This document shows, one piece after another, positions 1 through 9,877 of a stretch of DNA of 64,000 nt; the first letter of the stretch is position 1, and every line of letters starts with the position of its first letter. The DNA lies in assembly GCA_014925825.1 (NCBI GenBank), contig JACGCK010000213.1, forward strand, positions 1-64,000, given 5' to 3'. The DNA comes from Pholiota molesta (lineage: Eukaryota; Basidiomycota; Agaricomycetes; Agaricales; Strophariaceae). The notes beneath the pieces are model-generated. The model saw only the letters and a list, made by a program, of their open reading frames with translations, was not told the DNA's origin and did not search any database. The position numbers were made by a program, and so were the translations under genes.

Positions 1-32
1 GTGAATGTATATCTCTGTTGCAGGAGTATCCA

Positions 33-1069
33 CTATGACACACCATACACATCCATTATCACCTTGTCATTTGTTACTTTTGCACCAAGGGTTTCAATGA
101 ACATCCTATCAAGCTCAGTGTCCTGTGGTAATGTCACTTTGACACTCCTTCTGCACATCACTTCTGTGGTCTGACTGTCCAGAGTAACAGGCAAGTTGGT
201 GAAGACAGCTAGTGCAGAGTGATCGGATGTTAACTTATCTTGGGCGAGTATTTCGAACCGTTTTATGAGTGGCAGGTGCTGGTTGCTCATTATTGCATAG
301 TCTACAACTGCAGAGCCCCGGGGCTGATGTGACGTGAAGCCAGTATTGTTGGGACCATAACGGTCAATACCATTCAGCAGTGTCATGTTGGCGTCCTCAC
401 AAAGAGTGATTAATGAGCGCCCTCTTGAGGTGGGAGATCGTTCAGCATCTGCCGACTTTCGTACCGTGTGCCGAGGGCCTAGCTCAGCCGTTCGTGCATT
501 GAGATCTCCCATCAACAAAGTCGGCTTGTCGAGTTCAGCGAGGGTCATTACAGTCTCTCTGAGCTTTGAGAATGGGTCAACCTGTGTGAAAGTGCTCCAG
601 TCGCTGTGCTCCGGAAGGATGTATGCGTTAACGATGAACAGATGCTCTAATTCCATCACCATAACATCCGGGCTGCAGTAGTCCTTTCGCATGGTGACAT
701 CTATTCCATCCTGATTAGCGCGAGTATACCGCCAAATTGTCTGCGGTATGTTTGAGTGTATACACGGGCATGGTTGATAGCAGTCCAGCCCTTTGGGATC
801 ATGAGAGCTTCATGCTCACCCGTTGCCAGGTGAGTCTCTTGTAGGAAAGCAATATGGAAATGAGTTATTTTACTTATGAATGACGGGCAGGACATCTTTA
901 ACGCTGTGTTACCGTCAATGTTCCAACTTAGAATACGAAGGCATGTGTTGTGATGAGAGGGGGTGTTAGTTATATTTGATGTATCTATAGCGGTACGACA
1001 ATTGGTGACTATGATACTTTTGTTTATGCAATCATACTTTGAGTTGGGCTTATCATGTCCTGCCCTCAC
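33..1069 (-). pseudogene. ORF2 endonuclease domain of the LINE element, frameshifted
   Basis: Two adjacent frames (1069-701, then 692-33) make one endonuclease/exonuclease/phosphatase-type domain. Visible motifs in order are SWNIDG (catalytic Asn region), LQETH (catalytic Glu), GDLNAR (Asp and Asn) and SDHSAL (the terminal Asp-His pair). These are the signature positions of LINE endonucleases that nick target DNA. Between about 690 and 705 the frame shifts by one base: the first frame ends in a stop after LIRME and the second resumes with MRKDYCSPD. A further stop at 33-35 ends the frame before any reverse transcriptase. There is no ATG at the head of the first frame, only GTG. Confidence 0.75.
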
Positions 1070-1995
1070 GCATTTCCCTGCAGGAGGGTGACGGTGGCGG
1101 AGGGGTAGTACTCTACGGCTGCGGTGAAGCTGTTAACGAAGTGTACTGCAGCATCACCTTGGTCCTCCTGAAATATCGCTATGACATAGTTCGGCCCGGC
1201 GCGAGTTGCGCGCGCGATGACTCTCCAGTGGAGGTGCTGGCAGCCTGGTGTGTTGACGAGGATGGTCCTTGTCTGGCCGGTGATGTCCGTGGACCATGCC
1301 ATAGGCCCAATGAGCACCTGCGCAGCTGACGATCGTACATTGGAGGGACGCTGAGGCTGAGGGGCACGAACAAGCCCATTCCCCCCTGCGTGATGCGTAG
1401 AGCTCGTGGGTGCCGGTGCAGCAGGATAGGAGGGAGCAGTGGCGGCGGGGGCATGGAAAGTGAATGGCGAAGTGCTAGTTCCCGTAGCAGGACCCTGGCC
1501 CGACATCGCGAGAGGAGCCGCAGCACCGACAGCACTGGGTACAGCGGTGGCCACGGTGTTGGCCTGGAGAGTGGTGGCCCAAGCATCGACTGTGGAGGCG
1601 GGTGGCGCAGACACCAGGGTCGAGGAGGGCTCGAGAGACGTGCGAGGTCTTGTGACGGCGGGGACGAGGTCCGCGTGGTTGGTTGAGTTTGCGGCGTCGA
1701 CGAGGGTCTGAACTTGCTGAGTGAGAATGTGGAGGGACTGACGCAGCTCCGCCTCCTGATTCCTCCGCTCGCGCAGCTCATCCATCATGGCCGCCGCTTG
1801 TGCGCGCAACGCAGTAACGGCGTGGGCGACCTGGTTGTTGGATGTGATGACGTTGGTGAGGCGGGAGTTGGAGGTGGCGAAGGATTCAGCAACCTCGGTA
1901 GCGATGCCCGTAACCTGAGCGCGGATGTCATGCCAGTACTTTGCTGCAAAGGAGAAGGCGATCGAGTTTAAAAGGCCCTCTTTCTTATCGTGCGG
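1066..1995 (-). CDS. ORF1-like protein of the LINE element (partial, no clear start)
   Basis: The frame is open from a stop near 1996-1998 to the stop at 1066-1068, about 309 codons. The N-terminal third is a probable coiled coil rich in Ala, Glu and Arg (MMDELRERRNQEAELRQ). The middle is a low-complexity Pro/Ala/Ser/Thr linker. The C-terminal 80 residues form a compact, hydrophobic-patterned region (GPMAWSTDITGQTRTILV, then HWRVIARATRAG and VIAIFQEDQGDAAVHFV) that looks like a folded ORF1 domain. The role in such elements is RNA binding and assembly; that is inferred from position. The stop overlaps the beginning of the next frame (GTGA, 1069-1066), so the two reading frames abut in the -1 register. 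Confidence 0.55.
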   Translation of the reverse strand, partial: PHDKKEGLLNSIAFSFAAKYWHDIRAQVTGIATEVAESFATSNSRLTNVITSNNQVAHAVTALRAQAAAMMDELRERRNQEAELRQSLHILTQQVQTLVDAANSTNHADLVPAVTRPRTSLEPSSTLVSAPPASTVDAWATTLQANTVATAVPSAVGAAAPLAMSGQGPATGTSTSPFTFHAPAATAPSYPAAPAPTSSTHHAGGNGLVRAPQPQRPSNVRSSAAQVLIGPMAWSTDITGQTRTILVNTPGCQHLHWRVIARATRAGPNYVIAIFQEDQGDAAVHFVNSFTAAVEYYPSATVTLLQGNA

Positions 1996-2016
1996 TCATC
2001 ATAGCATGTCTGGAAT

Positions 2017-3453
2017 ATGCATCCACGATCCCTCATCAGCACGTTACATCAGCCCGCCTTCACCATTCAGGACACGTTGGGCGCACTATCCATTGGCGCA
2101 CTCGTATCCCTATTTCTCTTCGGGGCGATCACCCTGCAAGTGTACATGTATCTTATCCATTTCCAGAATGACAATCGAAAGCTAAAAATGCTGGTGAGTG
2201 CTACGTATTCTCAGCGCTATTTTGCGCGACGTGTATTGTATGTATATTGATGTCAATCTTTTTCTAGGTGGGCTTCGTATGGTGAGATGCTTTGGTAGTG
2301 AATCACTCAAATTGCATCTGACTCGGTACGTGGGTCAGGACTTGCGAGCTGGCTCATTGCATTGCGGTGGCACATCTGCTTTATTACGTTACCATATCGC
2401 GATATGGGGATCTGACCGTCCTCCTTCATCCACCAAAATCACTTGGAGTCGCCGTGTTACTTGGCGGACTTGAGACGTGGGTTATTAAGGTAGGTCCGTC
2501 TTACTAGCGTAAACAATATGTGACCGCTGACTTAAAACCAAACGCAGATATATTTTGCTGAGCGAGTGCGGATAATGGGCGATGGAAGACTTCTCATCCC
2601 ACTAGTTTGCTGGCTGTTGACGTCGGTCTTCTTCGCGATGATCGTCGTCACGACGGTCAAGGTCTTCCAGATGTCGACGCTCAGCGCCTTCCAGGAGCAG
2701 TGGAACTGGCTGGTCACGGCGGTGCTTTGTATCGCCGCGGCTGTCGAGATCATCATCGCGTCATCGATGTGCTATTATCTCAACATCTGGAAGAAGGAAT
2801 TGATAGCGTCCAGGTATCGTGCCTATCTTCATTTTAATTATGTTCATCTTTGACCATAAATGTTAATCATAGTACGATCACGATTCTCAGAGATATCATG
2901 ACGTGGGCGATAGGTACTGTAAGCCGTGGCTACCATGGTACGACTCTGACTTGAATTTGATCCATTACAGAAACCGGAATAGTCACCAGCGTCAGCGCCC
3001 TGACTATGGCTGCATGTGTGAGTCGTTTATTCTGATGCCTTGCTCATACGCTTTGGTAGACTCACTTGAATATAGTTCGTGATCATGCCCAGAAACTGTA
3101 GGAGGCTTCTGGCTCGACTCTGAAAGCTATCAGGATATTCATACTTGATTCGTAGTCATATGGCTAGCGATATTCGTGTGTTTACCCCGAAGTGAGTTAT
3201 ACCTGTTCATTGATCATTCGATCTGATTGGTGACAATTTCACGAAAAAAAACATAGCCGTATCAAACGCTCTGCTGTTATCGTAAGTAAAGTCATGATTT
3301 TTGAAGAGCTCCGTTCGATTCCACTCTCCCTCTAGGTTAATTTCAAGATTAAAATCGCGGACATCTAACGGCTTCATCGAGCTTGACGATCTAAATCGAG
3401 GGGCGAAAAGCCGTGGCTATCGCTTACACCGAGCGTCGATCATTGTGAGTTGA
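2017..3453 (+). CDS. DUF6534-family multi-pass membrane protein
   Basis: I reconstruct ten exons: 2017-2193, 2268-2281, 2339-2489, 2548-2813, 2873-2913, 2971-3017, 3076-3097, 3156-3191, 3257-3281 and 3336-3453. They total 897 nt, exactly 298 codons plus stop, and all junctions are GT-AG. The protein matches the DUF6534 pattern common in mushroom genomes: TLGALSIGALVSLFLFGAIT (helix 1), AVAHLLYYVTISRYGD, LLIPLVCWLLTSVFFAMIVV, EIIIASSMCYYLNIWKK, TILRDIMTWAIETG, then FVIMPRNFIWLAIF and a polar cytosolic tail. Length is usual for the family (about 300 aa). Function of the family is unknown; a sensor-like role is only speculation. Four exons are microexons (14, 22, 25 and 36 nt). No defect is seen, so it is probably a working gene. 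A further 3' exon cannot be excluded because GTGAGT overlaps the stop. Confidence 0.82.
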
Positions 3454-4027
3454 TTTTTTATTCATTCAAGAGTTTTAGAGATGACCGTGATGGCTGCCAG
3501 TATAACTCGGCTACGCCGGCAACAAGTGAGCTCAGCAGGAGAAACTCTGTTATCGTTTGATTCATTTTGGTCTTGCAAGTAGAAAGATCATAATTGATAG
3601 ATGATCTATGGTCGAACTGGCACGCTGATGGGTTCTTCAGATTATCACTTAATTATCATTAGATACCACCATCCCATCAGATCGACCACAGGTTTTTACA
3701 GAAGTTGATACACTCCGTAGATTCCCTTGTTCCGACTGTGTATATCATAATGTTCGGGACATCAGAAGGTTCTGATGTTAGTACTATGAATGGGTTAGCG
3801 CACCGGTTCTGAACGCGGAGCGAGTATGAATGAGGTCGACATAATGGTACCGTAGATCGGTACGGCGAATGATTATATAGTCGCTAGCCATTTCCCTCGC
3901 CTCATTGCGCAACCAAGATGGATATCAGGACCACAACAGCCATCGTATCAAAATAGTGTCCGCACAACATACAACAACGCTCGCTCTGCATACGTATAAT
4001 ACACCAAAATTGTACAGCCAAGTGACG
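3454..4027. other. intergenic, AT-rich, nothing recognised
   Basis: Between the convergent ends of the DUF6534 gene and the first F-box gene. Several AT-rich runs and in-frame stops occur in all frames. I see no conserved protein, repeat or RNA gene here. Confidence 0.5.
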
Positions 4028-5810
4028 TCAAGTGTTATAAGGAAAGGGATCGTTCTCATCCGCCGGTATCAGCATCCCCACTCCATCGCGCCGCCTAACG
4101 CCCGTGACCTCGCCCTCCGCATCGCGCTCGATCGTGGCCGCGACATACGGGAGGCACCTGCCGCCGATGCTCGTCACACACTCAAGGCTCACGCATTTCC
4201 GCGCCAGCGCCTCTGCGCTCGCGAGGAAGCCCGCCTCCGTGAGCGCCTCCGCTTCGCCTTCACCGTCGCCGTCATCGTCCTCCTCTGACGCAGCGTCAGT
4301 CTCCTTCGGGTCTGGCGCGAAGCCGCGGTAGTAGAACCGTTTCATGTCGTCGAGCTCGGATAAAGTATGCGCGAGAATTTGCTATAGAAATACGACGTGT
4401 TTAGGTGAAGAAAGGGGTTTCCAAGTATACCACGTACCAATGAACCTGACGTCAAGGTCATCCCGTGCAGGCCCAGCTCCTGCAGCCCCGGCGCGCCGCG
4501 GACGATGGAGTGCATGTACCCGGTCATGAAGTTCCGCGCCGCCCTGTATTTGTCCTTCTCCGTGCGGAACCCGCCCTGCGCTAGTTCGTACCAGCGCACA
4601 CCCTCCAGGAAGGGGTTCTTTGGGTCGGCGACGGCCTGTTCGATTTCGAGGGACTGCAGCTGCGGAAGGCCGTCGGGGAGGAGTTCACGGAGGAGGTACG
4701 GCACTTGGCAGTTGTAGCTCTCGGTGAACGACAGGCTTGCGAGCTGCGGGAGGACGGGGAGCAGCGCGCGGATGTCCTCGAACCTGGCCTGGGAAATCGC
4801 ACACACTTAGTGAGGAGGGCAACTGTGCGTGGGGGGAGGCGGACGGACCTTCAGATGCTTCAGATTTGGCAAGAAGCCGCTCTCGTCGAATTCGCAGGAC
4901 ACCCAGTGGCCCGGGCAGTCCAGGAGCGACAGGCGCTCGAGCTGGGCGTGCCGCGTAAGGAACTCGATAACATAATTGGAGTCGTCGGATTTGAAGCGTT
5001 GTAGAGACAGGCGCTTCAGGTGGGGCAATTCGTGGCACAGCACCAGTCTTACATCTTGGTAGTAATCGCCGTCGAGGCTGAGCGTATGCAACGAGGACGC
5101 GAGGCGCGGAAGGTTCTTGTATATTTTCAAGCTATCTGCCGCTTCGAGGCCATCCAAGCCGGCGCTCCATTCGAGGCGCAGAGTAGAAAGTCCCTGCAGA
5201 TCACGAATAAATAATGCTTTCAAAGAGGATAACGCGAGGCACTCACCAAGATAGAGTTGAGTTCGTCGATCGCCATTCCGGAAAGCCAGCGGTCCCAGAG
5301 GTCGTCGGACACACATCCGACATTTTGCAAGACCAAGGTGCGCAGACGCGGGCACGCGTCGCGCAGGTTGCTCCAAAAGTTATCGAGCAGGCGTCCGTGT
5401 ACGGTGATGGGCTCGCCGTACTCGTCGCAGACCCACCCATTCAACAAGTGAATGCTGAGAGCAGAAAGACGCGGCATCAGCCGCTTCTTCACCAACATCT
5501 GGATGCCGGCAAGGACGTCGAATGGTGTCTCGCCTTCCCGAGCGGCGTCGGACAAGTCGGACATGACGTGTAGCTCCGTGACAGCGAGGCCGAGGCGCGG
5601 GTCGTGCAGGATCTTTTGGAAGACGGCGATGGCGTCGTCCTCGGTTCGGAGGATGAGGCGCGAGTAGAGCAGTGGGCGGACGATGTCATGAAGACGGCGA
5701 TTTCCAAGCGCTAAAGCGCGGAGCGTCGGGGGAGCAGCGCGTAAAGGGATGAACGAAGCAATGAGAGGGAAGACATCGGGGGGGATGGCGATGGATGTAA
5801 CAGGATACAT
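4028..5810 (-). CDS. F-box/LRR-like protein, intact copy
   Basis: Four exons: 5810-5247, 5193-4849, 4788-4438 and 4381-4028. They total 1614 nt, giving 537 aa, and all introns (53-60 nt) are GT-AG and keep the frame. The N-terminus is a degenerate F-box (IPPDVFPLIASFIPLRAAPP, then ALALGNRRLHDIVRPLLYSR). Leucine-rich repeat-like segments follow (CPRLRTLVLQNVG, LPHLKRLSLQRFK, LERLSLLDCPGHW, LPQLASLSFTESY). The C-terminus has an acidic loop of Asp/Glu runs and a conserved end (VTSIGGRCLPYVAA). In such proteins the F-box recruits Skp1-Cullin ubiquitin ligase and the repeats bind substrate; that is family knowledge. The start is chosen because ATG at 5810 begins directly before the F-box. Decayed paralogues follow in tandem. 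Confidence 0.78.
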
Positions 5811-6062
5811 GCTTGATAGCGGGCGCGCGGGGGTCGATGTTGGCAGCAATCCGCGCAAACGAGGATAGCAAGCACTGCATGTGGACTCAATGCTGTATAT
5901 GATATGGAGCACGGAAGAAAGTCCTACCTTGAGCTGAAGACGGCGGTATCAAGGAGCAAGCGTTGGAGATGTTGAAGGACGAAGGTGGCTGTAAGGTAGG
6001 AAGGATCGGGCATCTGCCAGCGGCCTCGTAAAATTCTACGTTGTTAAGCACGCGTATCGCAA

Positions 6063-6422
6063 TCAATAGATCAAGGCCCCATTACGCAAGTCCTGAATGG
6101 ATTCTCCATGCATGAGGCTCCGCCTGACGCCTTTTACGTACCCGCAACGCACGCGCGGCGGCGACCTGTAGGCGGCATATACGCCGCCGCCGCGCGTACC
6201 CCATTCCAGACGGCGGGCGCACGCACTTCCGCGCCGCCGACGCCAGAGCTGAGAGCGCAGCAGAGGTGGGTGGGAGACGAGGTGGCGCGGGCCAGATGGT
6301 ATCCCAGGTTCGGCGAGGAAGATGCCAGCGCCACCTCCCACTGCATCTGAAGTCAGGGTCTGCCCGTGCGGGCCCAGCTCCGCCAGGCTCGGCGCGCCAA
6401 TGCCAATGAAATAATTCGGCAC
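6063..6422 (-). pseudogene. relic of the F-box/LRR family (fragment)
   Basis: The minus-strand reading GAPSLAELGPHGQTLTSD matches the end of exon 3 of the intact copy (GAPGLQELGLHGMTLTS). The rest of the stretch is too diverged to place. It lies between the intact copy and the second copy, so it may be the stub of a copy removed by unequal exchange. Confidence 0.5.
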
Positions 6423-6549
6423 TACAGTACTATCAACTTGCCACCACGCTTCTCATCCACACACTCGCTCTCGTACGCATGATAAACCAAAAAATTAAAT
6501 TTTAGACAAACGCGCCAGGCTCACGCAGTCCAAGTGTGATAAGGAAAGG

Positions 6550-8460
6550 TCAAGTGTTACAAGGAAACGGATCATCCTCATACGCCGGTATCAGCATCCC
6601 CACCCCCTCGCACCGCCGCACGCCCGTGACCTCCCCCGCCGCACCGCGCCCGACCGCGGCGGCGACATACGGGAGGCACCGCCCGCCGAGGCTCGTCACG
6701 CACTCGAGGCGCCCGCACACCCGCGCGAGCGCCGCCGCGCTCGCCAGGAAGCCCGCCGCCGTGAGCGCCTCCTCCTTCTCGTCTTCGGGGCCGGGGTCGT
6801 CTTCCGTGTCGGTGTCCGTGTAGTCGGCCGAGTCCTCTGAGTCCGCGTCCTCGGATGCCGGGCGCGTGGGCAGAGGATCGAGCGCGAAGCCGCGGTAGTA
6901 GAACCGCTTCATCCCGTGCAGCTGAGATAAGTCACGCGCGAGGAGGTCCTACCAAAGAGTCGAAAAACCACCACCGGTTGAGTCAAAGAACGTAGCGTCA
7001 AATACGCTGGGGTCTACGCACCAACGAAGCCGCCGTCAGCACCATCCCATGCAGGCCCAACTCCTGCAGCCCCGGCGCGCCCCGGACGATGGAGTGCATG
7101 TACCCCTCCACGAACGTGCGCGCCATCTGGTACTTGCTCTTCTCCACGTGGAACCAGCCCTCCTCCGTTTCGGACCAGCGCACGCCCTCGAGGAAGGGCA
7201 TCGTCGTGTCGCCGACGGCCTGCGCGATCTCGAGGGAGCGCAGCGCGGGGAGGCCGGCGGGGAGGAGCGCGCGGAGGAGGTAGGGCACTTGGCAGTTGTA
7301 GCTCTCCGTGAAGGAGAGGCTCGCGAGGCGCGGGAGGACGGGGAGCAGCGCGCGGATGTCGTCGAATCTGGCCTGTGAGAACGCATACACACACTTAGTG
7401 TTAGTCCGGAGGGCCTGAGCGGCTCTGTGCGCCGGGGGGAGGGAGGGGAGGACGGACCTTCAGATGCCTCAGATTCGGCAAGAACCCAGGGTCCTCCACA
7501 GCCTCCCTAACAGGCGACACCCGATCGTCGTCGAACTCGCAGCACAGCCAGCGGCCGCGGCACCCCACGAGCGCCACGCCCTCGAGCCCGGTGTGCGCGC
7601 GAGGAACGCGATGGCGTAGTCGGCGTCGTCGGACCGGAACCGCTGCAGCGAGAGGCGCTTGAGGTGGGGGAACGCGTGGCGGAGCACCAGGGATGCGTCC
7701 TGGTAGTCGTCCTGGTGCTCGGCGGCGAGGCTCAGGGTGTGTAATGAGGGCGCGAGGTGGGGGAGGTGCTTGTATATCCGCGCGCCGTCTTGCGCGGAGA
7801 GGCCGTCCAAGTCGGCGCGCCATTCGAGGCGCAGAGTGGAAAGGCCCTGCGGAGCATGGGTGAATGAGTGCTTTTGGGGGAGGACTAGAAGAGGCGCTCA
7901 CCGAGATGGAGTTGAATGCGTCGATCGCGGTTCCAGAAAGCCAGAGGTCGTGCGACCCATACCCGACATTTCGCAAGACCAGGGCGCGCAGCCGCGGGCA
8001 CGCATCGCGCAGGTTGCCCCAAAACTCGGCGCGGAGGCGTCCGGGCACGATAATGGGCTCCTCGTCGCTGTCCGCGTCGCAATGCACCCTCCCATCAAGT
8101 GGATGCCCAGCGCAGACAGGCGGGGCACCAGCCGCTTCGCCACCAGCAGCTGGATCCCGCCGAGGACGTCGAAGGGCGTCGCGCCTCCCCGCGCGGCGTC
8201 GGACAAGTTGGACATGACGTGGAGCTGGGTGACGGCGCGGCCGAGGTAGGGGTCGCGCAGGATCCGTTGGAAGACGGTGAGGGCGGCGTGCTCGGTGCGG
8301 AGGACGAGGCGCGAGTAGAGCAGGGGGAGGACGATGTCGTGCAGGTGGCGGTTTCCGAGGGCTAGCGCGCGGAGCGTAGGGGGCGCGGAGTGGGAAGGGA
8401 TGAATGACGCTATGAGATAGACGACGTCGGCGGGGATGTCGATGGATGCAACAGGTACAT
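6550..8460 (-). pseudogene. F-box/LRR-like paralogue with frameshifts
   Basis: Same four-exon order as the intact copy at 4.0-5.8 kb and a very similar protein (LRALALGNRHLHDIVLPLLY, CPRLRALVLRNVG, SFTESYNCQVPYLLRALLP, MKRFYYRGFALDP, LGGRCLPYVAAAVG). Three lesions are visible. At about 8455 one T is missing relative to copy one, so the equivalent ATG (8460-8458) is out of frame with the F-box. At about 8085 the frame shifts between IHLMGG and the following Asp/Glu-rich segment. At about 7588 it shifts again after AIAFLAR. The downstream exons 3 and 4 remain open. Base composition is more GC-rich than copy one. Either a recent pseudogene or a gene damaged by assembly errors. Confidence 0.72.
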
Positions 8461-8759
8461 GCTTGATAGCGGGCGGGTGGCTGTCAGTGTTGACAGTAAT
8501 GATCCCCACAAACGAGGTTAGCGATGACTGCAAATGAGTTCGTATATGATATGGCACACAAGGAAATCGCACCTTGGGATGAAAACGGTGATATCAAGGA
8601 GCAAGCGGCAACAATGGTGAAGGGCAGGAAGGAAAGGGCATCTGCCAGCGACCTCGTAAAACTCGACGTCGTTACGAGAGCCAGCCGGCCCTGGAATATA
8701 AATTAGATCAAGGCCCCATTAGGCAAGTCGTGCAGGGATTCTCCGCGTGAGCAGCGCTG

Positions 8760-9235
8760 GAGCAGCGCTTTGACCAGGCTTTGACTACAGCCGCAGCGTG
8801 TACATGGATCCCTGCATGTACTCCAGCTTCGGTAGGAAGCGAGCCTCGTCGAATTCGCAGGACAGCCAGTCGCCCGGGGGGTCTAGGAGCGATAGGCTCT
8901 CGAGCTGGGGGTGCGCGCAGGTGCCACGCTGGGAAGTCGATGACGTGATATGAGTCGGTTAATTGGAATGGTGCAGATACAAGCGCTTCAAGTTGAAGTA
9001 GATCCGCTCATATGCATTCTTGGTTGCCTCTCCATTCAATGCCTGAGGCCTGATGCAGCCTGAAGCAAGCGTAAAATAGAAAGTTCCTGTAATTCATGGC
9101 TTCAAAAGTTAAATGATGCTTTTCCGAGGAGGTCGAGTCGAGGTGCGCACCAAATGAAGTTCAATTTGTCCATCGCCGAATTCCTCAGAGCCAGAGGACG
9201 TCGGAACGACATCCAGTCTGGAGCCTGAGCGAGTA
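8760..9235 (-). pseudogene. relic of the F-box/LRR family (exon 1 end and exon 2)
   Basis: Minus-strand pieces match the intact copy. The segment around 8830-8910 reads LESLSLLDPPGDWLSCEFDE, against LERLSLLDCPGHWVSCEFDE. The segment around 9140-9200 reads ALRNSAMDKLNFI, against SGMAIDELNSIL. Stops and frame changes separate them. Exons 3 and 4 are absent. Confidence 0.6.
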
Positions 9236-9877
9236 GTGACAGGGTCACTGGTCTGTAATTGGTTGATTCCCTTCCCACGCCACTTCTATATCGTTGTTCT
9301 TCGCCCGTTGCTCTCCTCTCTCCCTGCATTGAAGTCCACCTCACACCGAACTACTTTTGCTCGCACTCCCATCACCACCCACGCAACCGACCCATACAAC
9401 CCCACCACTGGCGAATGCGCAGAAGACGAAGTAGAGGCGTGTGTTGCTGGAGGCGGTCCTGCAGGGCTCAGGTCCGCCATCCCCCAGAAGCAGCTGGCGC
9501 GCGTGATGGGCCGCCCGAGTCGCGTCGTCGTGCCAGAGCAGGGCAGTGACATCGGCAAGTTCTCTTCGTTCCTCGCTCACCTCCCTACCCCGCTCATCCA
9601 TGGTATAGCAACATACGTCTCATCAGAAGCTGTCGTCGCGCGCGCGTTGGATGCGCTGCTCGCCGACTGGACTGCGCTGTTTGCCTGCCCGCCCGCGCAG
9701 CTCTCCCCTCGTGCTGTCCCTGCGCTGTGCCCGCTGACGCCGCCCTTCCAGCGCACTCTTGTCGGCTTCCCAATGTCGAGATTGACGATGCCTTCGCGGC
9801 GGCGCAGCGCCGTCGACGACCCGTTCTACCCCAAGTCGCGTGCGCGGAGGATATGGCGGATCCGTGTGCTGCCGTAG
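9236..9877 (+). pseudogene. ETF-QO N-terminal relic
   Basis: The frame contains ATDPYNPTTGECAEDEVEAC followed by VAGGGPAGLRSAI, the remains of the FAD-binding GxGxxG motif of electron-transfer-flavoprotein:ubiquinone oxidoreductase. VVVPEQGSDIGKF (for VVLEKGAEIG) comes next. Further on ARALDALLADW recalls ARALDELLPDW of the second exon. Conserved Cys-Ile before the glycines is replaced and the remainder is unrelated. A decayed copy of the gene best preserved at 14.5-17 kb. Confidence 0.65.

Larger units (their letters stand above)
1..1995 (-). mobile_element. LINE-type (non-LTR) retrotransposon, 5' part, decayed
   Basis: Minus-strand sequence in the order ORF1-like protein, then the apurinic-endonuclease-type domain that begins ORF2 of non-LTR elements. 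The reverse transcriptase would lie beyond the left edge of the window (lower coordinates) and is not seen. The element stops abruptly next to the DUF6534 gene: the ORF1 frame is open up to about 1995 and the neighbouring gene starts at 2017. Single-base frameshifts in ORF2 indicate an inactive copy. No target-site duplication can be judged because the 3' end is outside the window. Confidence 0.75.
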
